Under the pieces are notes generated by a model. That model ran no database searches. It saw only the letters and a program-made list of their open reading frames with translations, and was not told where the DNA came from. Shown here one piece after another: positions 41,701-49,734 of a stretch of DNA of 64,000 nucleotides; positions within the stretch are counted from its first letter, which is position 1, and each line of letters opens with the position of its first letter. Source of the stretch: Leishmania martiniquensis (Eukaryota; Euglenozoa; Kinetoplastea; Trypanosomatida; Trypanosomatidae); assembly GCF_017916325.1 (NCBI RefSeq), contig NC_090162.1:301001-365000 (forward strand), read 5' to 3'. The translations under genes were made by a program, and so were the position numbers.

Positions 41701-42665
41701 GATACAACTTTGTCTCCACCATCTCCACCACGACATCGCAGCTGCTACAGCTGCTCGGTGGACCCCGCCCTATGCAACCGTTTCTCTGCGTAGTTGCCTT
41801 CGATGCAAACTTTGGCGACCTGGGCCCATCGGATCGCTACGCGCTGCAACTGCTGCACCACAGCGCGGGCGTCAGCCGCCTCAGCAAGTACCGCGGCGCG
41901 ACAGAGGTCGCCAGCATCACAGGCAGTGGCGGCAACGATCACCCGCTGGAACTGCTTTCCACTAGCGTTGGAAGTAACTCTGGAGACGTGTCAAACCTCT
42001 TTTACACTGTTCTTCCAAGAAGTTTCTGCAAAAAAATTGAGGAAAGCACCAACGAGAGCGGCGTCATGGGCGTGGAGACGTATGCAGCCGCTCACCATCC
42101 GTTCTGCTACACCGCTTCCGTAGAAGAAGTGCTCGATGCGCTGCATGAGCAGATGAGCACAGACATGAAGGCGTCCACGGCGTCAGAAGCCAACAGCCGC
42201 TCGCGGCGCTCCACAATGTCAGGCGGTCGTCCATACTCCTCGAACAGCACGTTAGAGGGTTTACCGAGCAATGAAGGAAACAACACTAGCCACGGTGCCC
42301 CTGGACGTCGCAGGCGCTCTACCATCTCCCGTGGAAGCAGCAGCGGGCCCGCCCTCTTCACGACTGAGTACGTGAGTACCCTCTTCTCGCAGCTGACACC
42401 CGAAGCCTTCGGCTTCGAACCCGAGAAGGACGCGCGAAGCATGAAGAAACGAAAGTCGTTGGTGTCCATCAATACCCACGAAGAGGGCGACCTTAGAGGC
42501 GGAGCGAACGGGGCGCGACGAGGCAGGAGGGGGTCGGTGCCGTCCCGAAGAAGCTCCACAGTCTCCAAGACCAGCGGCCCCGGAGCGTCAACTTTCCGTT
42601 CTCGCTCCTCCGGTGCTGGCTCGAGGGGCAGCAACCATGCTACCGAAGCTTCAAAGAAAAGCTGA
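32727..42665 (+). CDS. Giant right-handed parallel beta-helix repeat protein
   Basis: This 3312-residue protein begins with a segment typical of pectin-lyase-like folds (SIADAIALAKPYDRIEL then GGDYHESI, residues ~42-67). It continues to about residue 2750 with dozens of PbH1-type repeats of roughly 22-24 residues, of the form G-N-x-I-x-x-N-x-x-x-G-I/V (for example NTINANGDGILVELDADP and NDIFDNELVGVSV). Serine- or charge-rich inserts interrupt the helix. Residues ~2793-2850 look like a coiled coil. A Lys/Ala/Ser-rich linker, a small ordered region (~2960-3140) and a basic Ser/Arg-rich tail follow. Repeats of this kind occur in carbohydrate-active enzymes and in eukaryotic scaffold proteins such as FBXO11 and SHCBP1. 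No catalytic motif, signal peptide or F-box is seen, so a scaffold role is only an inference. The ATG at 32727 is used; the frame upstream opens with TTG. Confidence 0.9.
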   Translation: MYSDAMHEEAGYAVVQRYSSWQKKKVRTIIVNAHAKNASHRSIADAIALAKPYDRIELTGGDYHESIAIQMPLELVASEGEDPHILSRSSTITIATNGIDVYMERIVVSSRSSSKLDAAIVAVAGNPILFRCHCTSVLIGGNAVAHLDECTVKESDTGVGIVVQESGGGIIKSSTIRNHRNVCFDIDTRGELTVTECTIDNNTGGDAMNISGAVSSISRDYGASYTSCSHVKVAHCHLSISSDTSSGTSGGASMSITGSACGIVLTQGAAPTIISNEFIEGEIGVLIEGPGTAQLKGNLIRCQRRCGILALVEDGFGYAQGHQTLRITGDNVLDRCRIGIDVQCFTTRASYVQQQSAAAAVAGGASGIGGPADVDLNLSVNGGSLSGADRFLADELPNPRQAFTWIPLQGSTPPPCSRDAASFPPLTSLTTPLVCVEGEWYALEKLRSSLQQLVTMTLQAYPTCLQPSFGIIGGTPMIATQGLSATSANPFADILNEMLGTQLSHRQDATPPPREMLQLRGNKGIDIINTKFSNCDVCAIRFGRQGYGLVGECIFEDCGTYAVVVDCAAHPLITGCRFVRSRGASILVSNFANPFIIGNEMSSGKRDGIQLAAMSRGLIVGNIITAHVGAGIRVVKHSQPLICANALSQNRKSGIAVAEGSKPTILFNSLAANLYAQVSCIGGADAFISHNRITSSTDAGIHIDSCSRCTVISNTINANGDGILVELDADPYVQDNDITSNARAGVRACNNALGVFVGNRILDNIGPNVLLAEGASSVFRANRIEGGSQGGVVVWNEGHGFFERNTIASNAIANVQVIGAYSEPEFLRNVISGSRSGCGVVCARSAGGNFLRNSIHGNFQCGVFIMDASNPTFRDNTIAREAVGVLVSDGGKGSLMHNLIKDCYGTGVLAQRQADPVFSNNKVTGCQMSGLHIAPDSVGLFERNDLTENDIGVQLGSSMDSAVIELHSAYVDGVDMDDQELSAIAQRSASRLVARRASAFSIKSETSVLRTIADASEQRQATLVRSALSVIRGNTITANLRGGVLLDAFPNGILEQNDIFQNNAYGIRGDATYAAARAQALLTTKLEATSHKSVMRPLPGKQHFSSAQLQTLMLIRANSIHGHDAANIFLDHFDGSAHETTITENTIYAAPCGVCVAHNSTVHSMSKNEVHTCMDGFGFASGGHGCYKANHIRDCAYSGVYISDMAHPDFTDANRIENCGFSGILVDVNGQGVFRNNTVRRCSTGVVVFCGPTTPFHVTHQEVMNAHILSSTSTFTENTIEENELHGVLLLSVISGCPLRSPLILSWDGDSGKSDQSSPMETTAGEPLHDAPTPYLGAVGGSVVARGNRLCATFQNNVIRRNRFMGVYHDRFEHWDLSAFDKVHAERKPSTEHFVKNAHGGYEVLLGTSQVLDNDDHQRQRQLKQVSLVENTITECSFGVGAGYGCHPYLQRNKIHHNTFFGLLLRFGSAVSAYANDICDNGLAGVYAASGAKGYIAKGSIESNNGWCRPEASRHASRSFTECIFTTSFFTQSMVSVVEENVRASTSSAGRLLRASRRAYEQMTRLAEVHAFTMTDALRYLAELVLASSGGLTLASGCAPSTLFDEARRTCSSAASVAEPSRRLLGGVALADYVDVSTADGGIGVWVQGGSRVTIEGNRIAKHQNSGVLITKGVLQHHSVLHKSFHMEEEKKANSRRATAASLSGSAKFAEVPSSSAVDIFSVQREAPPLACVEPGALFTSQMLCASGIFAAVQVATSNTFENLDASFASFLHHSLSLSSSGGLATEEKRQRVDSLHYAHIAGNVIRYNRDGMRVELFHRLQASASASGAAVAAASANSRHRRSDGDESSAVGLMPRAPKDASAQLPFQRERMAALLPKVNAVESSATLEAAVSVSPDDLDVIDCAYSTLDFTVVVEGNTVAQNRRYGVYAVHVVNVKCEDRLPSRSVLNESIAAEYDGIRSKLMLVQQAARVDVTLPFHVHAIKQKIGHGLFCKNDLFSNEKAQVYVTSRFVAVTQDGDRTLLQLDTTAAPSESNYASQVLIGVPVVASLLQLPPPGVLLWDQNKIHDAKSGVRLCGYLGPHSVRFQRNSFANIADDALCIEGHLACVTVGKGNVFEKNGVGIHVVQQQHIRLATCPAAAALLSLRTRIFFNTFRAAKGSSISLECVGGEVPLVYRNEFSGHMRGTAALFLRSEEDGGAAVVLGNAFSDNYIPVFLVGRSGSRVESAHNASFTLLENRFTRNHVGVIACSGAVATLERNLFDSNTRAGMEVMGMGTRPQIRQCVFREHRRDGDAADGLAAPARGSHQAWEVASVGSTARYPTQETLLLEWCNISLTLLPENARVLTATSEARLPVGLLIGPFTEPLVDACAFMNNDIGVDAVRDAACPTIASAGRKAHFEKCFFANHQVSGVLVRGSQGSAADSGGGGGSADKAGGAVDVSASLETEGTTVFEKCVFMENATAGGGGDVVAMGNGHATFRGNVFCGSVVGKARGLACFTQNSFITLSDGDGATLVGAGHDASASMGGAKVAAAAAVVIQEGGRILAQLNTIAHRKVGVQCMPGAEGIVTGNRVAQCVTGLLLEPFNRTDLIKNRVLDSVDCGAIAYGGRMVENVIIMAPTGVVVQHSSAYKGINAVPSHKRDALEFLCIRNSIVDCVTDGLLIATGGTFDGNSVSHCKNGINIVSPSSGGRAGSCPVIKNCNVYDNNVGVCMESESESTVRDNDIFDNELVGVSVAPTASGTLHDNRISSPMDQGAVEMPIEARVKSFGNVIRNQFSPAFQRGTRASRAKDYHLEQASLNREIRDLGSTVEEAHQSVEAVSRAMRSLQQELIRMHSRSTADYADVMTGPAGHALRVATVGASKTTAAVGSEKKDGRTVPAAHSIINVPSSSEEKSAAVAAAPRKRSLGAAGRQANSASARRISVAAAGARRQSKAGLLTKADPDGKATKNAAGADLKQVLIHVFANAQASPSADAIGQAVAGVLAKAPLSRYNFVSTISTTTSQLLQLLGGPRPMQPFLCVVAFDANFGDLGPSDRYALQLLHHSAGVSRLSKYRGATEVASITGSGGNDHPLELLSTSVGSNSGDVSNLFYTVLPRSFCKKIEESTNESGVMGVETYAAAHHPFCYTASVEEVLDALHEQMSTDMKASTASEANSRSRRSTMSGGRPYSSNSTLEGLPSNEGNNTSHGAPGRRRRSTISRGSSSGPALFTTEYVSTLFSQLTPEAFGFEPEKDARSMKKRKSLVSINTHEEGDLRGGANGARRGRRGSVPSRRSSTVSKTSGPGASTFRSRSSGAGSRGSNHATEASKKS

Positions 42666-43676
42666 GCACGGCACGACGAAACGGTGCGGCTCGGCTGACC
42701 AGTGACGCGACCCCTCTCCCCCTTTTTTCCGCATATCTTTCGTTGTTGTTTAGTTGGCTCTTTTGCTGTTGTGTGACTCACCAGTTGGGCGCAGCGACGG
42801 CACGGACTGCTGGCCTCGTTTTCTCGTTACTAATTGGTTCCTGCCGGCCTTCTGCCGCTTTCTCCTCGGTGCATGTGCATAATGCGGTCACCCTCGGGAC
42901 GGCGCGCTGACTCCTCCGTCCCCCTTCCCCCACTCCCGATCGCCACTTACGCACTTCAGGATTTAGGTGGATGTAGACTCAGCCCTTTTCAAGCGCCACC
43001 GTTACCCTCTTCCCTCCGTCTTCACTCCCCCCTCCCCCGACACACACACATACATACACATATGCTTGCCCTCTTCCCGTGCGCCATCCCCGTCGACGCG
43101 AAGGATGCGAGGAGGACGGAAGAGGGAAAGTGAGTGCGAGAAGCGGGGAAAGGGGGGAGCAGAAGGGGCGAGGAGGGCTGACGCGGGTGTTCGGTGCTTT
43201 CAGGGCACTCCCCCTCCCCCTTCCCACTCTTCAAAGCGTCAACAGAAGAGGAAAACACACAAAATGCAAAAGTGCCATGCCGCTCTTCTCTTCGTATGAC
43301 CTTCCGGCGTGGGCTGGGCGGGTGCAACACCTTGGCGAGGGTGCGGAGACTTGGCGCCGCTCGCGAAATGCGCACCGCACCCCTTTCATGGCACCCATCT
43401 TGGCGGAACCCTTTCTCTAACGGGCTCAGGGTGTCCTGCTGCGCCATCGAGAAGGACCTGCGTGGCCGAAGTGCGTCGTATATCTCTTCCTTTCATCGTC
43501 GACCTTATTGCACGTCCGCCGGCGTACGCTGTCTGGTGGTTTCCCCCCTCGCATCCGCTGCAGTCACCATACCACAAGTAGGCCGCTGCCGGTACCCTCT
43601 TTCCCCTCGCTCCTTCGCTCAGGGGTGCAAAAAAAAAACAGCAGCGCTTTCAGATCGCTTGTGACCGCGCGATTGC
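42666..43676 (+). other. Intergenic region after the beta-helix gene
   Basis: One kilobase without a supported gene. It holds a (CA)n/(CATA) stretch at about 43039-43062 and a strong pyrimidine tract just before 43621. Confidence 0.6.
43592..43622 (+). promoter_or_regulatory. Candidate trans-splice acceptor for the 548-residue protein gene
   Basis: A 27-nt C/T-rich tract ends in CGCTCAG with the AG at 43621-43622, 54 nt before the ATG. Confidence 0.65.
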
Positions 43677-45323
43677 ATGCCCCGCCAATCCACTCGCCGC
43701 TCGTCTCCTGGCCCGAATCGGCATCGCGAGGAATCTGTAGCCGATGTATCTCAGTCGCCGACTTGTGCGTCTGCTTCATCGTCGCTCGGGGGAGTCGATG
43801 AGGCTGGTGTGTTTCTCCTTTTGAATGGCCTAGTGTGCCGCACGGCGGATGCCAGCGGCCGATTCCGCCCGGCTGACATCTTTTCTGGGGTTGATCGAGA
43901 GGCCGCGACCGCAGACCCCGAGATGCCATCGACCAGCATCCACTTCCACCTTCCTATCAGCTCCGAGGAGGCGAAGTTTAGCGTCGACTCGGACTGCCCT
44001 CTCTTCAACTGCTTTGGCGTGCTTAGTGGTGGCGTCATCATCGACCCGATCGACGAGTCCTTTGTAGAGTTCACTGATTCGGCAGTCTACACACCCATCA
44101 CGGCGGCCGCGGCCGCCGACGGAAATGGCATTCCCGACGATCCCGCACGTCGCCGTCTGCAGGAGGCCAACGAGCGCGCCTTTCGCGCCGGTGAGACAGT
44201 GCATATCCGACCAGAGTGCCCTCTGACGGTGTGCTGCTCGGAGCTGCCTCTGCCCCCGGTGTGCTCGGATTCGTCGGTGAAGCTCTTTCAGCATCGCTCG
44301 AGCTCCTTCACCACCACAGGTGGCGCAGGGCCAGCGGTCACATCGCCGCGTCATGCAGCCGTGCTGGGGATGGAGAACGTCGAGAAGTGGTTGTGTCGAT
44401 TAGCGCAGCTTCCGGGCGACACCCAGAAGCCGCGGAGGCGGCAAGCATGGGTCGCAGTGTGGGCGGACGCAGAAGAGCTGCGGCTTTGCATGCGTGCCCA
44501 CAGAGACGTGCACGCGAGCGACTCATCTCTCTATCTACCGCCGCGCATTCCGTTTCCGCAACGCTTCCGCGGCCAGCCGATTTTTCGTGCAGAGGGCGCC
44601 GAAAGTGAATGCCCCACCGCCAGCCAGCGGACGCCGATGCCAACGCCGCCGGATCGAGATGCTAACAGCACAGCAGCAGTGCCGCCAGATGGCGTGCGCT
44701 GTGCGGCCGCCTCGTTTACATGCTACACAGGCGTTCCTCGTTTCGCGGTCGCAACCGACAGCGTTCCGCGATCCGACTCGGCTGAGTTTGTCAAGGGAGC
44801 GGCGTTCACCCGACTGCGAAAGCGACTACGCCCATGGGCCGGGACGGCGCCACGAAGGCGGCGCCGAGACTCCTCCAGCTCTGATGAAGAGGAAAGCTTT
44901 TTGATTCCCTTCAGCGGCGCCACCCCGCGCCAGGCAGCCTTCTCCCTTTTCGTGCTGTATTTCAACCACTTGGGTCTTCTCTGCAATGGCGTGCGCATCA
45001 CGGGAGAGACAGAGGCCACATCTTGCGGTAAAGGGCTCGGCGGAAGTGCTGTGTCGTGGGCCCTGTGCCCGAGACACCTCTACAATGTCCGCGCAGAGGT
45101 GGAGCGAAAGCGACGTGTGACGAAGGAGCTGCGGGAGAATCCTGAGAGGATGTTTCCTGGCGGCACCCGCTGGAGTACCACACCAAGCAACCGTGACACA
45201 GTCGCGGCGGCGTGGACGGCGCTGCTACTTTCTTCTCGAACTGCTCTACTGGAGCGCATTGCGGAGGTCAACCGCCACATCCACGAGATCCACAGCGAAA
45301 AGCAGCAGCAGCGGCAGCTGTAA
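43677..45323 (+). CDS. Hypothetical protein, 548 residues
   Basis: I do not recognise the family. The protein has a disordered Ser/Arg-rich N-terminus (residues 1-40) and an ordered acidic region (~41-180). A basic and acidic patch, RRRRRDSSSSDEEESF, lies near residues 395-410 and looks like a nuclear-localisation or casein-kinase-2 type segment. An ordered C-terminal part contains FSLFVLYFNHLGLLCNGV, and the C-terminus is Gln-rich (EKQQQRQL). There is no signal peptide and no clear membrane span. Codon use resembles the neighbouring genes and the frame is intact from a well-placed ATG, so it is a real gene of unknown role. Confidence 0.85.
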   Translation: MPRQSTRRSSPGPNRHREESVADVSQSPTCASASSSLGGVDEAGVFLLLNGLVCRTADASGRFRPADIFSGVDREAATADPEMPSTSIHFHLPISSEEAKFSVDSDCPLFNCFGVLSGGVIIDPIDESFVEFTDSAVYTPITAAAAADGNGIPDDPARRRLQEANERAFRAGETVHIRPECPLTVCCSELPLPPVCSDSSVKLFQHRSSSFTTTGGAGPAVTSPRHAAVLGMENVEKWLCRLAQLPGDTQKPRRRQAWVAVWADAEELRLCMRAHRDVHASDSSLYLPPRIPFPQRFRGQPIFRAEGAESECPTASQRTPMPTPPDRDANSTAAVPPDGVRCAAASFTCYTGVPRFAVATDSVPRSDSAEFVKGAAFTRLRKRLRPWAGTAPRRRRRDSSSSDEEESFLIPFSGATPRQAAFSLFVLYFNHLGLLCNGVRITGETEATSCGKGLGGSAVSWALCPRHLYNVRAEVERKRRVTKELRENPERMFPGGTRWSTTPSNRDTVAAAWTALLLSSRTALLERIAEVNRHIHEIHSEKQQQRQL

Positions 45324-46261
45324 AAGCGACGGCAGAGAGGACGGCAGCAAGATACGAGTGCAGCGGTGGTGTGTCTCAGCGCAGCTCTCCGCCCTGCCTC
45401 TCGCTTGGTACTCTGCGGGGGGGCACCAGGGTGACTGCGATGGTGTTTGACGTGGTATTCGCAACAGAATGCCGGGCGGCTTTCTCCGAATATGCCGCTG
45501 CGCCGACAGGGCCATGGAGCCAGATTGCGCAGTTGGAGCACATAAGAAAGTGAAGGCCCACGTTTCGTGGAGTGAGCAGCCTTCTCTAGGAGCCGTGCAT
45601 GCGTGTATGTCGGCGGACGTGGCTCCAGCATGTGACGGCTTCATACGCTCTCTCTCGTTCCCGCAGGTGATGGTCCCTTGACGGACAAAAACAGCCACTC
45701 GCACACGCACACACACACACTCGCTCCCTCTCTTCCCCTCTCTCTCCCCCTTCCACGACGAATCCCCATTGCTGCCCCGCGACGACGTGCGTTCTGTGCT
45801 TGCGGTATCCCCTCTGCTCTAATGCTGGGGTGCCCTCGCGCAGCTTCTTCACCGTCTGCCTTCGCCCTGTCTTCCGCCCGCACATACGGACTCGAGCAAC
45901 CACTCCTCGAGAGGGAAGCACAGGCCGAGAAGTCACGTAGAGAAGGAGCGTGGAGCGACGCTGCAGGGGATCGGGAGCGGACATTCGGCGTTGCACATAA
46001 TTTTTTTTTCGGCGGCATCTGCATCATCCGGAGGTGGTGGAGGGCAAACACGCGCGATCGTTACTCGGTGCGTGGGGTGAGGGGGGGTGAGGAACCACAG
46101 CGCCACGCGTTCGAGGCACCCTCTTCCGACACCATTGTGACCTTTTTGCCTGCGACGGTGGTGGCTTGGCGCTGATCCCTCTCCTCTTCTTTGGCGACAC
46201 GCACGGCTGGTCTCTCCTATCACCCTCTCTTCCCAAGCGGCACCTGTCCTCACCGAACCAA
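45324..46261 (+). other. Intergenic region, with a candidate splice acceptor near its end
   Basis: No gene is supported. A (CA)n run lies at about 45704-45720. A CT-rich tract at 46210-46234 leads to an AG at 46236-46237, 24 nt before the next ATG. If used, it supports a start at 46262 over any upstream codon. Confidence 0.55.
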
Positions 46262-48856
46262 ATGCTTCGTACAGGTCGGCGCGTCCTCGCCGTCGTCACA
46301 GCAGCTTCGATCGCCGACGCAGCGACCAAGCTGAACGCACTCCTCGACATGAAAAATCGTACGCGTCCAGTCCCGCATGGAGAAATGAAGCGCTTCCTGA
46401 AGGCAGAGGTAATGCCGGTTCTGGCGGGAACGGAGCTCGACCGGCGCGGCAACTCAACAGACCTCCGTCACTTCCTCGGTCAGCTTACCCGTGACGCGGC
46501 CTTTGCGGCTGTCATCATCGGGGCTCGTCCGGAGGCGAGTTTTGTGCGAACGATTGTGACCTGCATCAAGGAGGACCATAACCGCATGCGCTTCATCCCC
46601 AGGATGTCCTCGTCGCAGGCGAGCAAGGTCATTGAATATTTATGCAAGGCGGGTGTGACGGACACAGATGTGTACCCCATTTTGATCTCGCGACTGAACT
46701 TTGCCAGCCTGCACGAGCTAGGCAGGGTTATGTTCGCGCTCACAGAGGCAGGCTTTCACGCGCTAAGCATGCTGGTTGTCGTGCCCCTTTACAGCGGAGA
46801 GAAGTGGCATCTCGAGTTCAACCATACGAAGAAGAACGGGCCGACGTGTAACGCTTTCGACGCGGTGCGCGTTCTGCGCGCCCTCTCCAAATCGTGCCGC
46901 AGCTATGTCGAGGAGTGTCGGCGCACGTCGACGGATTGCATGGCGATCATCCCCGGTGAGAGCCTTCACCTGCTTCGCAACAGCCTCCTGTGCTTCATAT
47001 TCGAGAACGCGGCCGCTCTCCGTGGCGCTCACTGGCTGAACGTCACCCGCGCGTTGCTGAACTTCCCAAACGAGTTCCACGACCTCCGGCATCTCGCCCA
47101 GGGCTATCCCGCCATTGTGAATGAGGCGCGGAGCGGGTCGGCGGATCACACGGACGCCTCGTCATCGCAGGACGCGGCGGCACCGTGCGCTGTCAACTGC
47201 GAAACCGTTGGGGCCGCGGCAATGCAGCGGGTGTTCCAGTACGCCGAGCAGCGCACTGCCATCCCGGATGCGGGGAGGGAGAGCCCGGTCAGTACGGAGT
47301 TTCCGTTTGACCTGAGTTACACCGACCTGATGAAGGTGCTCCCTTTACTGGATCAGTTTCCGGGCATTATGTCTCCGTCCAAACTCCAGCAGCGGGTGGA
47401 GCGGGTGTTGCAGGTGCTGTGCGCCCATGTGCAGCATCTCCGCCTGCAGGACCTTGTTGGTGCATTGCAGGTGCTGCGCCGCATACGGCCATCGGCCAAG
47501 GCGGAAGCGGCCGTGGCGACAATCGCGCACGAGGCGGGCAACCGCCTGACGGTTTCTTCTCCGGAGGAGGTGCTTGACGCTGTCTCCTTTCGTACAATCA
47601 CACAACTTGCGGCAGCCCTGGCAGCGCTGCGCGTCACTCGCTGTGACGGCTTCGTTACCTTTGTGGCCACCGGCAATAATATATTCCCCTCCTCGCTCAC
47701 CGTTGACACGGCCCTTTCCTTCATCAATGCTCTAGCGGCGCTGAAGATGACCAGGTCGAGCATGTGCCACGGCGCGCTCGAGTCAATACTAGGTGGTGTG
47801 CTGAGTTTTTACGCTAAGCAGCTGAGTCAAGCGCCCTTGCTGGACGTCTTCCCCATCTACGTCGCTCGGATGCTGCGCGGCTGCGTGCTGCTCGACTACA
47901 TACCGCCGGCCCACATACTAACAAGCCTTCTGGTGGGCTCAGCCGAGGCGCCGCTGCGCACGAGCAAAGAGGTGCGCACCGCCGGTGGTGTGCTCGTCTT
48001 CGACCTCTCTCGCACGCTATCCCACTTTTTGAAGCAAGCAAGGGTATCCGCTCCGGAGCGGGAGGAGGATCTTTGGGAAGTGGTGGTGTTGAGGGTGGTG
48101 CTGCCTCTCGCCGTCGCCTGCACCGACGACACGGTGCGCGCGATCGAAGAGAACCGACAGACAGCGTCATCCTCGCACACGGCAGTGTCGTGGCGCTCCA
48201 CGGTAGAGATGCTGACCCTTTTCGTCGATCCACAGATGAGTCGCGCAGAGCCAAGTATCATGGCGGAGCGACTCCAAGAAGTCTTTCCAGCAGTGGAAAC
48301 CCTCCTGCGGGCCGCGGCGACGGCGACACGCGCTCATCTACACCGGTGCTCCCGCCACGTGCTGAGCGCTGATGAGGCTCGCCAGCGTGCAAGGCAGACG
48401 CCCTTCAACGCGAAATGCAACGTTCATTTTCTCGGTGCACTGCTGATCTTCGAGTACGCCATCTTCCACGCCAACACACAGGTCGGGAGATCATCAACGA
48501 CCGCCGCTGGCCACCTCAGTGCGACGGGCGATGACGACGTCAGGAAGGCTAATGAAGCGTTGGCGAAGCTAAAGAACCGCTACTGTAATTTTCTGGTGAC
48601 CCCTATAAGCGAGCTGGTGTCCGACACGCCTATGGATATTGTGTGTCGCATCTTCGAGTGCCCGCTGCCGGATTCCGTCACCCGCTCCGCCGCGGCGCCC
48701 TCCACCGTTGTGCTCCTGGAAAGGAGGGATGCGGTGGAGATAACGACAACGCTTCCGTTCGCGCTCTCCCTCGTGATGGACCCGGGCCCCGTCAATGAGT
48801 TCTTCACGGAGCGCTGCATGTCAATAATGGTCGGTGACCCGGAAGAAACGAATTGA
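46262..48856 (+). CDS. Hypothetical protein with helical repeats, probably mitochondrial (864 residues)
   Basis: The N-terminus MLRTGRRVLAVVTAASIADA has the basic, alanine-rich character of a mitochondrial presequence. The rest is almost entirely predicted helix, with recurring pairs such as LQDLVGALQVLRRIRPSAKA, TITQLAAALAALRVTR and ALSFINALAALKMTRSS (about residues 420-560). They resemble alpha-solenoid repeats of organelle RNA-binding proteins. Trypanosomatid mitochondria use many such proteins in RNA editing, processing and ribosome assembly, so a mitochondrial RNA role is plausible but inferred. No RAP or catalytic domain is identified. The upstream in-frame TTG was not used because the ATG at 46262 yields the presequence. 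Confidence 0.8.
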   Translation: MLRTGRRVLAVVTAASIADAATKLNALLDMKNRTRPVPHGEMKRFLKAEVMPVLAGTELDRRGNSTDLRHFLGQLTRDAAFAAVIIGARPEASFVRTIVTCIKEDHNRMRFIPRMSSSQASKVIEYLCKAGVTDTDVYPILISRLNFASLHELGRVMFALTEAGFHALSMLVVVPLYSGEKWHLEFNHTKKNGPTCNAFDAVRVLRALSKSCRSYVEECRRTSTDCMAIIPGESLHLLRNSLLCFIFENAAALRGAHWLNVTRALLNFPNEFHDLRHLAQGYPAIVNEARSGSADHTDASSSQDAAAPCAVNCETVGAAAMQRVFQYAEQRTAIPDAGRESPVSTEFPFDLSYTDLMKVLPLLDQFPGIMSPSKLQQRVERVLQVLCAHVQHLRLQDLVGALQVLRRIRPSAKAEAAVATIAHEAGNRLTVSSPEEVLDAVSFRTITQLAAALAALRVTRCDGFVTFVATGNNIFPSSLTVDTALSFINALAALKMTRSSMCHGALESILGGVLSFYAKQLSQAPLLDVFPIYVARMLRGCVLLDYIPPAHILTSLLVGSAEAPLRTSKEVRTAGGVLVFDLSRTLSHFLKQARVSAPEREEDLWEVVVLRVVLPLAVACTDDTVRAIEENRQTASSSHTAVSWRSTVEMLTLFVDPQMSRAEPSIMAERLQEVFPAVETLLRAAATATRAHLHRCSRHVLSADEARQRARQTPFNAKCNVHFLGALLIFEYAIFHANTQVGRSSTTAAGHLSATGDDDVRKANEALAKLKNRYCNFLVTPISELVSDTPMDIVCRIFECPLPDSVTRSAAAPSTVVLLERRDAVEITTTLPFALSLVMDPGPVNEFFTERCMSIMVGDPEETN

Positions 48857-49734
48857 GTAGGGCAGAGGGTGGAGCCGGCACCGGTCAAGCGCGCAGTGGC
48901 GAAAGCGTGCGGCACGAAGGCGAGATGGCTCTTGAAAGTTGAGCCCACGAATGCTTCTGCATGCGGCACCGCCCCTCCCCCCTCCCGCAAACCTGCTCAG
49001 CTTCAGACAAATACGCGTGGGCCGTGGTGAATCGCCGAATTGGATGCCGTCGTTGCCGTACGCGGGGCGGCACAGAAGCGAGAGCGGTGCGCAGACCGCG
49101 CCGGCATCTGTCATCGCAGTCTTCACGCAAAGTTGCAAAAAAAAAAAGACATTTGGGTGATATAAACAGTCGTCACCACGAGGAGCTCTGCGTATCCAAA
49201 GCGCCACAACGTGTCTCAGTTGAGCCAACGAGGGGGCAGTCGAGAAGACGCGGCGCCTTTTTCTTCATCGCATCGCCGTATCCCTGGGTTGGCGCTGCAA
49301 CGCACCGGAGAGGATCTGCTCCTTTGTACCTCTTCACCAGGTCTTTGATGCGACGACGGAAGTGTCATTCTTGGCTTCTAGCGCGTCTTGCTACTTGCAC
49401 AGTTCCGCGATTCTCTCGGTTGGCTGTGCTTCTCTCTGTGCCCTCCACGAGTGTAAGTGTGTGTGTGTGTGTGTCAGGGGGGGAGTTGCTCACAGCAGAG
49501 GCATCTCATCACGTGCGACAAGTGCTTCGAATCAAAGCCACCTCACCCTCACTCGACTTGGTCGTTTTTCAGTTGCCCCACCCTTCTCCACCTCACACAC
49601 CGCTGTTGTGGTCATCTACACAGCACATGTTGTTCTGACTCGGCGTGAAAAAATTCACTTGTTGTTGCCTAGTGCACAACTAGTTAGCCGACGGCGGCTT
49701 CTGTGTCATCCACTCGTTTCTGAGGGTCTTCGCG
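48857..49734 (+). other. Intergenic region
   Basis: No gene is supported. It contains an A10 run (49138-49147), a (GT)n run at about 49455-49473, and pyrimidine tracts with AGs at 49571-49572 and 49622-49623 that could serve as splice acceptors for the next gene. Confidence 0.55.
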
